From Paenibacillus massiliensis subsp. panacisoli DSM 21345 (GTDB lineage Bacteria > Bacillota > Bacilli > Paenibacillales > Paenibacillaceae), in assembly GCF_000426545.1 (NCBI RefSeq), contig NZ_AUFO01000024.1, positions 1-64,000 of the forward strand: a DNA stretch of 64,000 nt. The letters are read 5' to 3'. Positions 51,397 through 59,858 of the stretch are shown here, one piece after another. The translations under genes were made by a program, and so were the position numbers. The notes beneath the pieces are model-generated. The model was given only the letters and a program-made list of their open reading frames with translations, had not been told where the DNA came from and did no database searches. Numbering within the stretch: position 1 is the stretch's first letter; the number at the start of each line of letters is the position of its first letter.

Positions 51397-53232
51397 TCAG
51401 CTCCCACAGTCTCGTTGCTCACCTAAAATGCTGTTACCACGCGAACCCCTTTCGGATGAAAGACAGCTCTCTCGTATTGGATTCGGAATTCCCAAATACG
51501 ACGGTGTATCTCCCTTATCTGCCAGGCAACTGGAAAAGTTGGCCTTTGCCGGCAACGTATCTGTATTCAGTAGCTCTTCCACATACGGACGCAGCCGCAC
51601 ACTCGCACGCTCCCGCTCCTCTAGCAGCAGACTACGCACGACAGCCCAGCCTTCACCCTCTGGCCGCTCCTGCCAAAGAGCGAGAGCATGAATTAGCGAA
51701 CCGAGGTGATTGACAAAAAAGTAGTATTTGGTACGATGCCAAGCCTCTGCCGGGGCGTATAACAGTGGGCTATCCTCCGCAATAGAGCCACCAATCCATT
51801 CCAGCTTGCGGGCGAGCTCATGATCTACGCTCATCCCTTCCAGATCGCGGATGTAAAAGCAGCTAGGCCAGCCGTCCTTCAGCGACAACAGCGAATTCTG
51901 TGCATGCGCCTCAAAGCTGATGCCGAAGCGATCCCAGACACGCAGCAACGGCAGCATAGACAACCGCAGATAGCATTCCAGCCATGCCTTCATATCGGGT
52001 ATGGGCAGATTCCCCCCATTTCGCGCACGATCTGATATGGCCTGGGCCAGCTTGGGTGTATGCTCACCCGGCCAGCTCTCCAGCGCCGAAGCCAGCACGA
52101 ACGTGGACGTTCGATCCACCTCCATCGGTCGGATGAGTACAGTGAAGGCCGGATCAGGCTGATCCTGACCTGGCGCTACAAGGCCGATGAACCCCGTCTC
52201 TGGAAGTAAGCCAGGCAGCTCCTGGACCAGCTCATGCCCCAAAAACGCAGTCAAGGATGCTGCATCCATGGTACGAGACGTCTGCTCTGGCGTATTGACA
52301 CGAATCAGATTCGTAATGCGCACCTCCAGCGGAAGCTTCCAGCCGTTCCGACTAGAAGGCTCCCAGACGGTTCGTACGGATGAGGTAGGGTATACCCTCG
52401 GGCCTAATGGCCCCAGTGGAATGAGCTCTTCACGCTGTATCAATTCCCTCACCCAAGGGCGCTCCAGCATGCGGTATGCCTGCCACGGGTGCATGGGCAA
52501 GGGCTTGTACAGCGTGTCTGCCTCGCTACTCAGACGCTCCGACAATGCCTGCCGGAACTGCACATATACCTCCGCTGGAAAGGCGCGGCTTTCTTCTCCC
52601 TGCAGCCACTGCTCCTGCAGTCTGGAAGCATGAACCGCGAAATAATAAAGGACAAAGTTCGCACCGCGCTCCGGGCTGTAGCGATCCTGCTCAGATTCGC
52701 TCATGCCTTCGGCGCTTTTGGGATATGGATGGAACGGGTGGCCTGCAAATACACTTTGCTCTGAGGCAATGTAATCCAGCCTGTTCGGATTCTTGTCATC
52801 CGCCCCGGCCTCCACCCACTGTTCCAAATGCCCCCGCAGTTGAGAGACGCTACGGTGTATGCGTTCCAACACCGCTGTCGTGTTCAGACTAGCCTCCGAG
52901 TCGAAGCGGAGTGCCAGCTCCGTGACCAGCGTCTCGGCCAACTCTTCGAAGCTGAGCTGCCCAGTATAGCCGCCACGTTCCAATAACCAGCCTTCCTCGA
53001 ACAGGTGCTGTCCGGTCAGTGAGGCATAACGGATCGTGACGCGCAATTTTGCGCCATTCGCCAGCAGCAAGCTTAGTGATACGGCTGAGCCCTGCTGTGC
53101 CGCAGCTTCAAGCTCGGCGACTGACTCTATCGCGTCTTCGTTTTCCCGCAGGAAAGCATTAAGCAGCGAACGAGCGGTCATACTCTCGGCCATCCCCTGT
53201 GCCGTCGTCACTGTCATCCGTTCTGTCAGCAT
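51397..53232 (-). CDS. IucA/IucC-family siderophore synthetase (first in operon)
   Basis: A 611-residue NIS synthetase. GHPFHPYPKSAEGMSESEQDRYSPE (about residues 164-188), LPMHPWQAYRMLE, VYPTSSVRTVWEPSSRNGWKLPLEVRITNLIRVNT and FEAHAQNSLLSLKDG…RDLEGMSVD are the family motifs. The N-R-VNT and RDLEGMSVD forms resemble the IucC/SbnC-like group more than the other two synthetases, suggesting a distinct step. The start overlaps the aminotransferase stop by seven bases. The C-terminal 20 residues are Ser/Arg/Gly-rich and may be unstructured. Confidence 0.92.
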   Translation of the reverse strand: MLTERMTVTTAQGMAESMTARSLLNAFLRENEDAIESVAELEAAAQQGSAVSLSLLLANGAKLRVTIRYASLTGQHLFEEGWLLERGGYTGQLSFEELAETLVTELALRFDSEASLNTTAVLERIHRSVSQLRGHLEQWVEAGADDKNPNRLDYIASEQSVFAGHPFHPYPKSAEGMSESEQDRYSPERGANFVLYYFAVHASRLQEQWLQGEESRAFPAEVYVQFRQALSERLSSEADTLYKPLPMHPWQAYRMLERPWVRELIQREELIPLGPLGPRVYPTSSVRTVWEPSSRNGWKLPLEVRITNLIRVNTPEQTSRTMDAASLTAFLGHELVQELPGLLPETGFIGLVAPGQDQPDPAFTVLIRPMEVDRTSTFVLASALESWPGEHTPKLAQAISDRARNGGNLPIPDMKAWLECYLRLSMLPLLRVWDRFGISFEAHAQNSLLSLKDGWPSCFYIRDLEGMSVDHELARKLEWIGGSIAEDSPLLYAPAEAWHRTKYYFFVNHLGSLIHALALWQERPEGEGWAVVRSLLLEERERASVRLRPYVEELLNTDTLPAKANFSSCLADKGDTPSYLGIPNPIRESCLSSERGSRGNSILGEQRDCGS

Positions 53233-54596
53233 GACAGAGCCTTGCGGGCTGCCCGCACCGATTCGCAGAACCGATCAGCGATATCGTCCAGTTGCTCCTC
53301 CGTCACGATGAGCGGTGGAAGGAACCGCATAACCGCAGAGTGTCGACCTCCGACCTCCAAAATAAGTCCACGTCTCAGGCATTCCTGCTGGATTTGCGCT
53401 GCTAACCGCGAAGCTGCAGGTATATGGCCCAGATGATCCGGCTTACCATGCTCATCGACGATCTCTACCCCGATCATCAAGCCTAGCCCGCGTACATCCC
53501 CGATGCAAGGCTCCTGCTCCGCCAGCTGGCGTAGTCTTCCTTGCAGGCGCTCGCCCAGTTGACGAGCCCGCTCAGGCAGCTCTTGCTCTTTGATATAGCG
53601 AAGTGCTGCGAGCCCGGCTGCCATGGCTAGCTGATTGCCACGGAAAGTACCAATATGCGCACCTGGCCGCCACACATCGTAGCGTTCATGATAGACGACA
53701 ACGGAGAGTGGCAGACTGCCTCCAATCGCTTTTGACAGCACGATGGCATCTGGCTCAATCCCGGCATGCTCAAAGGCGAATAGCTTTCCGGTACGTCCAA
53801 ATCCTGTCTGAACCTCATCCACAATGAGGGGAATTTGTTGCTCTTGGGTAATACGCCGGAGCCCATTCAGCCATTCAGCTGGAGCTGGTATCGAGCCTCC
53901 TTCGCCCTGAACAGGCTCAACAATCATCGCCGCTGGCTTCACGATCCCGCTCTCTGGATCACGCAGTACATTCTCGATATAACGGAGACCCAGTCGCTGT
54001 GTCTCATCGCCTCCAACACCAAAAGGACAACGATAAGCATACGGATACGGCAGGAAATGAACATCTGGCATCTGGCCTGATATTTGCTCCTTCTGCCCCA
54101 GCGTACCGCTGATGCTCATCGTCGCATGGGTCGAGCCATGATAGCCTCCATGGAACGCCAGCACGCTTCGTCTGCCAGTCGCCGTCTTCATCAGCTTGAT
54201 TGAGGCCTCGACGGCATCGCCGCCGGTTGGGCCACAGAACTGAATACGGGCATGACGGGCAAAGGACGGAGGCAAGCTCGCGAATAACTCGTCAATAAAG
54301 CTCTCCTTAAGCGGAGTTGTAAGATCAAGCGTATGCAGAGGAATTTTCTGATCGAACACATTCCTCATCGCTTCAATCACCACGGGATGATTATGCCCAA
54401 GCGCCAAGGTTCCTGCGCCGGCTAAGCAGTCGTAATAGACCTTACCGTCCATATCCTTGATATGGACTCCCTCCGCTTCGGCAATCACGATCGGAAGGCG
54501 TCTAGGGTAGGAGCGGGCCGAAGATTCACGCTCCTGCTGGCTTTGTAGATAACGGCTGTTGGCAGATGCTTCTGTTGCCGCTGTAGCTGGATGCAT
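53226..54596 (-). CDS. L-2,4-diaminobutyrate : 2-oxoglutarate aminotransferase
   Basis: A 456-residue class III PLP aminotransferase of the DABA-forming (RhbA/EctB-related) group, making 2,4-diaminobutyrate from aspartate semialdehyde. DCLAGAGTLALGHNHPVVIEA, FCGPTGGDAVEASIKL, VLAFHGGYHGSTHATMSISG and IVDEVQTGFGRTGKLFAFEH precede the Schiff-base Lys in AIVLSKAIGGSLPLS. In rhizobactin-type clusters this enzyme is followed by a DABA decarboxylase; none is seen here, so DABA itself may be the building block. It is the first gene after a perfect Fur-box palindrome. Confidence 0.93.
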   Translation of the reverse strand: MHPATAATEASANSRYLQSQQERESSARSYPRRLPIVIAEAEGVHIKDMDGKVYYDCLAGAGTLALGHNHPVVIEAMRNVFDQKIPLHTLDLTTPLKESFIDELFASLPPSFARHARIQFCGPTGGDAVEASIKLMKTATGRRSVLAFHGGYHGSTHATMSISGTLGQKEQISGQMPDVHFLPYPYAYRCPFGVGGDETQRLGLRYIENVLRDPESGIVKPAAMIVEPVQGEGGSIPAPAEWLNGLRRITQEQQIPLIVDEVQTGFGRTGKLFAFEHAGIEPDAIVLSKAIGGSLPLSVVVYHERYDVWRPGAHIGTFRGNQLAMAAGLAALRYIKEQELPERARQLGERLQGRLRQLAEQEPCIGDVRGLGLMIGVEIVDEHGKPDHLGHIPAASRLAAQIQQECLRRGLILEVGGRHSAVMRFLPPLIVTEEQLDDIADRFCESVRAARKALSC

Positions 54597-54634
54597 ACGG
54601 GTTCACTCCTTGGATACGATTTATGATCTACCGC

Positions 54635-54652
54635 TAATGATAATCATTATCA
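54635..54652. promoter_or_regulatory. Fur box upstream of the siderophore biosynthesis operon
   Basis: TAATGATAATCATTATCA contains the perfect 7-1-7 palindrome TGATAATCATTATCA (54638-54652), 42 bases before the aminotransferase ATG. It strongly predicts iron-dependent repression of the whole 54596-44040 operon. Confidence 0.9.
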
Positions 54653-54741
54653 GTAGGTTGCCTAAATCATACCATTTATGGAGTGGAACTGAATATTATC
54701 CAGCAGGATTATATTCATACTCTTATCGTGTTAATTTGGGG

Positions 54742-55176
54742 TTAGTCTTGCGTTCTACTGTGGCTTTTCAGCTTCTCTGCCAGCAGAAAGACGAAATCTC
54801 CTCCTGTCTGCTCGATACAGAGCGTTTTCTTAATATTCTGAATATGCTTTTTAACCGTATTAACGCTAATATATAATTCCTCCGCAATTCTGCGAATACT
54901 GTAGTGGCGGCACAGCAGCTCAGCAATCTCAAGCTGCCTCCCGCTCAGCACCACAGACTCCGCCGGCCCTGCCGACTGTGGGATACGTGTAGCCGCAGCT
55001 ACGGGGAGGGCCTCCTGATCAACCGCCTCATACTCCATTTTGACCTGAATACAATCGCGGATGTTCATCTGGATCACCCAATTCATAATGATGCTGTGCA
55101 GTTCAGCCAGCTCCTCGCGCTCTCGTTCATTACCCGCGCTGGAGGCGACCGTTAGACTCAGTTTAGTAACAGGCAT
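54742..55176 (-). CDS. LuxR-type DNA-binding protein in the siderophore locus
   Basis: A 144-residue protein with a C-terminal LuxR HTH (about residues 75-138: LSGRQLEIAELLCRHYSIRR, ISVNTVKKHIQNIKKTL). The N-terminal 70 residues (ELAELHSIIMNWVIQMNIRD) do not look like a receiver or autoinducer domain. It is co-directional with, and 38 bases after, the AraC-type sensor gene, and 146 bases before the aminotransferase gene. A role in activating the biosynthesis operon is likely from position only. Confidence 0.82.
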   Translation of the reverse strand: MPVTKLSLTVASSAGNEREREELAELHSIIMNWVIQMNIRDCIQVKMEYEAVDQEALPVAAATRIPQSAGPAESVVLSGRQLEIAELLCRHYSIRRIAEELYISVNTVKKHIQNIKKTLCIEQTGGDFVFLLAEKLKSHSRTQD

Positions 55177-55214
55177 AGGTCCCTCACCATCCGAATTGGA
55201 ATATTTACTTTTAA

Positions 55215-57098
55215 TTACAAATTATGAATACGAAAATTAGAAGTAATAGGGGGCAGCAATGTCTCTTCAATCTCATCAACGACCCTGTTCATCGCCAGTG
55301 GCCCATAATAACCGGTCCATAATGCAGTGTGAAAATGACGCACTCGTCCACTCCGAACAGCACTCATACTACTCCACAAAGGATGCTGCTCATATAGCTG
55401 AGTCTGCTCCTGATTCAAATTATCTGTCAGCACAAATAACCGATCCGCCTGCAACTCTGGCAACGTCTCTAACGGAATTAATGAGCTAGTGCCGGTCTGC
55501 TTCACTGCGAGCGCTGGCGGAGCAAGGCCAAGATCCTCATACAACAGGCGCGCGGTTCGATGCCGCTCCGTATGCAGTCGTATGCTGCCGTCACGTGGTC
55601 GAATCAATGCCACTGTCTGTTCCTGACCAGTTTCAATTCTGCGACGCAGTCGATCCAGCTTGGTATTGAAGCCGTCTAGGATCTCAAGAGCCTGATGCTG
55701 TCGACCTACAAGCTCGCCAAATCTAAGCAGTGTGACACGCCAATCCTCATTGCGATCAAACATTACTGTCGGCGCTATGCCCAGCAGCTCCCCATAACAG
55801 TGCTCCTGAAATGACGTACAGACAATAAGATCAGGCTGAAGCTCGCCCAAGGCTTGCAGATCAGGCTGCTCCTTCGTTCCGAGGTGATACATGCTTCCCA
55901 TGAACTGCTTCAGTGGTAAAGGAAGTCCATCCGTTACAATACTGCAAGCCACACTACCTACCGGGCAGACACCAAGGGATAGCAGTTGATCTGAATATTG
56001 ATAATCAAGCACGACGATTCGCTCGGGCTTGCGTTCAAGCTCCAATATTCCTCTCATATGAGGCATGCGAATCCTGTCGTCCACGTAAGCGAGTCCTCCG
56101 GTACACATCAGGGTTAGTGACAATAGTGCACGGAAGGATTGCGTGGCGCTCACCCTTTGATGATAACTATCGAATTTGGCAGGGACAATGACCGTTTGCG
56201 ACGATGAACTTGGAGAAATACGACAATTATCACAATTTACTCCTGTCATGAATGGATTGGCTGTATGTGTCTGTCTATAGCCTCTCGGAGACTGTCCGAT
56301 CTTTTTCTTAAACAACCGACTGAAATAATAGCTATCTGGATACCCGACCTCTTCTGCAATTTGTGCAACAGGTTGCCCGCTTTGCTCCAAAAGTCGCTTT
56401 GCACGCTCCATACGAATGCCAATCAAATGCTCCATCGGCCCGTGTCCGAAGCGAGCCTTGAAGCCTCTTTGCAATTGACGAGGGCTTGTAAGTAATCGCT
56501 CAGCCAAGGAGGACAGCGTAATAGGCTCGTTGTAGCAAGCCTCCATATGCCAGAGAGCGGAAGCGATCATATCCTGCTCCTCTGTCCTGTCAGCGGCTCC
56601 CTCCAGCCGATCCAGCTCTGTTAGCAGCAGCTGCACGAAGGCATAGAAGCGTTGCTTTGCCTCCAGACGCGCCAGCGGGTCCTCCTGATGCCATAATCTG
56701 TCCATATCGGACGCCATGCTTCTATACATGGCAGTGGACCCGGGAGGACCGCCATAACAAGAGCCAAAACGATCCACAGCCAGCTCCGGCTCAAGCAACC
56801 CGCTCGGTAATTGCTGTGGAAGAGAGGCTTTGTACAATATCAGGACGTATTCCAGCCCGTTCGACACCTGACTGATATGAAGGCGTGTTCCTTTCACGAC
56901 ATGAACGACAGGTGAACCCTCAGAGCTGCAAATTACATCGCCAGCCTCAATTCGAGCCATCCCTGCCCCTGATATGAGGAATAGCTCTGCAGGTGCAACA
57001 TAATCCAGCTCTTCTCCCGGCTGCAGCTGGCTATGTCGAATATCGACAATATCAATGGAAGCGCAAGTCCATAACAGCATTTGATCGCGTGTCACCAT
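55215..57098 (-). CDS. AraC regulator fused to an iron-siderophore binding-protein domain (Btr/YbbB type)
   Basis: A 627-residue intracellular sensor-regulator. Residues about 1-190 are a cupin-like AraC N-terminal region and about 190-290 a double HTH (LSSLAERLLTSPRQLQRGFK, VAQIAEEVGYPDSYYFSRLF). Residues about 350-620 are a FecB/FhuD-like ligand domain (RIVVLDYQYSDQLLSLGVCP, LQALGELQPDLIVCTSF, TYHG-like GYYGPLAMNRVVDEIEETL at the end). In B. subtilis, Btr of this architecture senses ferric bacillibactin and activates its uptake genes. The same logic here implies activation by the locally made siderophore. Confidence 0.92.
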   Translation of the reverse strand: MVTRDQMLLWTCASIDIVDIRHSQLQPGEELDYVAPAELFLISGAGMARIEAGDVICSSEGSPVVHVVKGTRLHISQVSNGLEYVLILYKASLPQQLPSGLLEPELAVDRFGSCYGGPPGSTAMYRSMASDMDRLWHQEDPLARLEAKQRFYAFVQLLLTELDRLEGAADRTEEQDMIASALWHMEACYNEPITLSSLAERLLTSPRQLQRGFKARFGHGPMEHLIGIRMERAKRLLEQSGQPVAQIAEEVGYPDSYYFSRLFKKKIGQSPRGYRQTHTANPFMTGVNCDNCRISPSSSSQTVIVPAKFDSYHQRVSATQSFRALLSLTLMCTGGLAYVDDRIRMPHMRGILELERKPERIVVLDYQYSDQLLSLGVCPVGSVACSIVTDGLPLPLKQFMGSMYHLGTKEQPDLQALGELQPDLIVCTSFQEHCYGELLGIAPTVMFDRNEDWRVTLLRFGELVGRQHQALEILDGFNTKLDRLRRRIETGQEQTVALIRPRDGSIRLHTERHRTARLLYEDLGLAPPALAVKQTGTSSLIPLETLPELQADRLFVLTDNLNQEQTQLYEQHPLWSSMSAVRSGRVRHFHTALWTGYYGPLAMNRVVDEIEETLLPPITSNFRIHNL

Positions 57099-57152
57099 TC
57101 GTGCTCCAACCCCCCGCTTCCAGAATTTATGTTAGTTCTATTATAGTTTCAC

Positions 57153-57167
57153 TGAGAATCATTATCA
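57153..57167. promoter_or_regulatory. Fur-box-like operator upstream of the AraC/binding-protein sensor
   Basis: TGAGAATCATTATCA differs from the perfect TGATAATCATTATCA by one base. It lies 55 bases before the sensor's ATG. Confidence 0.8.
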
Positions 57168-57329
57168 AATATCGTTTCAGAGGCATCGAATTCAACAGAA
57201 TTTAATCTTGAAGCATTGAATTCATTCGAGCCTAGTTCTGCGTTCCTTTCAGCAAGACTCTTCAAATATAACTGAGCTATAACGATAGCAACAGCAGAAT
57301 AACAGCAACAATATATGTTCAGCAAAATA

Positions 57330-57371
57330 AATAGACCTCATAGATCCGTTATCACGTCTCTGAGGTCTATT
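57330..57371 (-). terminator. Terminator after the Ser-rich lipoprotein gene
   Basis: AATAGACCTCA (57330-57340) pairs with TGAGGTCTATT (57361-57371). On the minus strand TATTTTGCTG follows the stem. Confidence 0.8.
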
Positions 57372-57441
57372 GCAGCAGTAGCGCAAGTATTTTAAAAGAC
57401 AATTATAAAGAAGATAATTATATGCGTCGTCTCTTTAACCG

Positions 57442-58521
57442 TCACAATGGTGACATATAGCGACCATAAGTAACGTCCAGCTCCGTAAATTGGTTCTGCT
57501 CCCTTGACAGGAACGTGACGGACTCACCTTCTGCTCCCATCCATTGCACACCCAGCATGAATCCTTGCGGTGTGCGAGCGGCCCACAGGAATGAGAACAT
57601 CTCTGGCAGGACCTCTCCACCATCGTCCACTCGCCAAGCTGAATAGCCCTCAAGCTGCGCAGGATAATCCTGCACGATCAGTCCATCCTTGCTGTCAAGC
57701 ACAAGGCTGGCCAGCAGTTCTTGGCCTTTGGGCTCGAATTGGACCAGGTACAACTTACCCTGTGAGTCAATCTGCTCTAAAGGCCAGATATGTTGAATCT
57801 GACGCTTCCAGGTATTATCCAGACGGCTGACGAGCGCAGCAGGTGTCTGCTCTTCACGTATAGAGGTCATGCCCAGTTGAGCAGCTTCAGGCATGTCTTG
57901 CGCCATTGTCAAGAAATAGGTCTCATTCGGCGTAGCCTTCCCCTCGATGATCTCATAGAGACTGCCAGGCAAATAATCAAAGTTCTGGGCCGTCTGGCGG
58001 CCATTATCCGCATCATTTCGCTCCTGTACACTCATATATCGAACAGCGAGGCGCTGGCCATGGTAGCCTACGGCGAGATTGTATCCCTGACTCGGCACCT
58101 TGCCCTCGCTTGGCGAATCAACTAACAATCTGCTGCCTGACGCATCTGCAAAGCCTAAGGCGCCTTCGGTCAATAGTAAGGAAGGATTGAGAACTGCAAG
58201 TGGTTCCGCAGACGACACCGAAAATGAAGATGATATTGATGACGATGATGTCGATGACACCGCTGACGAGGAGCCTAGACTCGAATGGCTTGCCGCTGGA
58301 GTCGTGGATGCTGAAGCATCTTCACTGTCTAGCGTATGCTCACTCCCCGCACCCAAGCCGCTGTCCGTCTTAGCTTCACCTTGGGTGTTCACACCCTTTT
58401 GCGTCTGTGCCGGGACAGGCTGTTCCCGATCTACAGCTGAATTCTGCATCCCCGTACAAGCCGCCAGCAGCAGGCTCATCGTAATCCAGACCGGCACAAG
58501 TCTCTCAATGCTCCCTCTCAT
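57442..58521 (-). CDS. Unknown lipoprotein with Ser-rich linker
   Basis: A 359-residue exported lipoprotein. MRGSIERLVPVWITMSLLLAAC is a signal peptide ending in a lipobox. A low-complexity linker of about 100 residues follows, rich in Ser, Thr and Ala (SSTSSSSISSSFSVSS). The C-terminal ~230 residues (LAVGYHGQRLAVRYMSVQER, WKRQIQHIWPLEQID, GFMLGVQWMGAEGESVTFL) look like a folded beta-rich domain without a recognised family. ATG 58521 was chosen to give a proper signal peptide; ATG 58554 and the frame up to 58575 are alternatives. Its own terminator suggests a single-gene unit. Confidence 0.75.
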   Translation of the reverse strand: MRGSIERLVPVWITMSLLLAACTGMQNSAVDREQPVPAQTQKGVNTQGEAKTDSGLGAGSEHTLDSEDASASTTPAASHSSLGSSSAVSSTSSSSISSSFSVSSAEPLAVLNPSLLLTEGALGFADASGSRLLVDSPSEGKVPSQGYNLAVGYHGQRLAVRYMSVQERNDADNGRQTAQNFDYLPGSLYEIIEGKATPNETYFLTMAQDMPEAAQLGMTSIREEQTPAALVSRLDNTWKRQIQHIWPLEQIDSQGKLYLVQFEPKGQELLASLVLDSKDGLIVQDYPAQLEGYSAWRVDDGGEVLPEMFSFLWAARTPQGFMLGVQWMGAEGESVTFLSREQNQFTELDVTYGRYMSPL

Positions 58522-58694
58522 CCCTATCGCCCCTGTTCGCTGTAAAGTCAGCATTTTGCATACATCCAGGCCCAAAATACAGCTCAGACATCCAGTTGAA
58601 GATACCCGGATACGATGTAAAAGTGCCTTATCTCCCTCACTTTACAACAGGTTATGAATAGCGGCAATAGATCGTAAATGGTTGATTTTGGTGC

Positions 58695-59858
58695 CTAAGC
58701 TGCGCGCTTATTCTTATTGTAGATATCGAATGCTACGGCCAGTAGAAGTACCAGACCTTTAATACCTTGCTGCCAATCAATACCGAGGCCGATGAGCGAC
58801 ATACCATTGTTCAGCACGCCCATAACCAAGCCCCCGATGATTGCACCATAGACCGTCCCGATCCCCCCGGAGGCCGAAGCCCCCCCAATGAAGCAGGCTG
58901 CAATAGCATCCAGCTCAAAGTTCGTTCCAGCCCGCGGCGTAGCAGCATTCAGACGTGCGGCAAAAATCAGGCCAGAGATGGCAGCCAGCACACCCATATT
59001 GACGAACACCCAGAACGTGACCTTTTTCGTCTTGACCCCGGACAGCTCAGCCGCCTTCTCATTTCCTCCGAGTGCATACACATGTCGTCCGATGACCGTA
59101 CGATTCATGATAAAGGAATAGGCAATAATAAGTGCGAACAACAGAACCAGAATGTTCGGAATGCCCGCATAGCTCGCCAGCATGAAGGTGAACACATTCG
59201 TTATGATTGCTACCGCAGCCAGCTTCAGGAGGAATAAACTATTAGCCCCCGCTTCAAATCCATATTTTAATTGCGCACGACGAGCACGCATTTCACTCAG
59301 AATGTACCAGACACTCAGTGCAACACCCACTACCACCGAGATGATACTAACTCCTGAAAAAGCAACGTCCGGCAGGAAACCTGAGCTCAGCTTCTGAAAT
59401 CCACCAGGGAATGGAGAGATGGACTGCCCATCCAGCACAATCATGGTCAGACCGCGGAAGAGCAGCATACCCGCCAGCGTCACGATAAAGGCCGGAATCC
59501 GTACATACGCGACCCAAAAGCCTTGCCAGGCACCGATTAAGCCACCAACCAGGATGGCAGCAATAACAGCTATCCATGTCGGCAGCTGCCAGTCTACCAT
59601 CATGATCGCAGCTACCGCACCCACAAATGCAGCAACCGAACCGACCGACAAATCAATGTGCCCTGTTATAATGACCAGCACCATGCCGATGGCAAGCACC
59701 AGAATATAGCTATTTTGCAAAATCAGATTGGTAATATTGATCGGCTTGAGCAATAGCCCGCCCGTTAACACCTGGAACAGCAGCATGATGACCACCAATG
59801 CAAATATCATACCGTATTGCCGTACATTCCCCTTGAACAATCTAGCCAACATGGTCAT
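58695..59858 (-). CDS. mmsB: Monosaccharide ABC transporter permease
   Basis: A 387-residue permease of the RbsC/XylH type with ten or so helices. [20 protein letters not shown] is the conserved family segment; [23 protein letters not shown] and [33 protein letters not shown] are the cytoplasmic coupling and C-terminal signatures. The length fits the multiple-monosaccharide (ChvE-GguAB/Mms) subfamily. The start overlaps the ATPase gene end by 17 bases after AGGAGG. Confidence 0.92.
   Translation of the reverse strand: MTMLARLFKGNVRQYGMIFALVVIMLLFQVLTGGLLLKPINITNLILQNSYILVLAIGMVLVIITGHIDLSVGSVAAFVGAVAAIMMVDWQLPTWIAVIAAILVGGLIGAWQGFWVAYVRIPAFIVTLAGMLLFRGLTMIVLDGQSISPFPGGFQKLSSGFLPDVAFSGVSIISVVVGVALSVWYILSEMRARRAQLKYGFEAGANSLFLLKLAAVAIITNVFTFMLASYAGIPNILVLLFALIIAYSFIMNRTVIGRHVYALGGNEKAAELSGVKTKKVTFWVFVNMGVLAAISGLIFAARLNAATPRAGTNFELDAIAACFIGGASASGGIGTVYGAIIGGLVMGVLNNGMSLIGLGIDWQQGIKGLVLLLAVAFDIYNKNKRAA

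Larger units (their letters stand above)
57099..57441. other. Intergenic region of 343 bases
   Basis: It holds the promoter and Fur-box-like site of the AraC-type sensor gene (57153-57167) and the terminator of the upstream lipoprotein gene (57330-57371). The AT-rich middle (57180-57320) shows no coding frame. Confidence 0.6.

Noticed and set aside
54742-55176. Quorum-sensing LuxR or two-component response regulator
   Set aside because: The N-terminal region is too short and lacks autoinducer-binding or receiver motifs.
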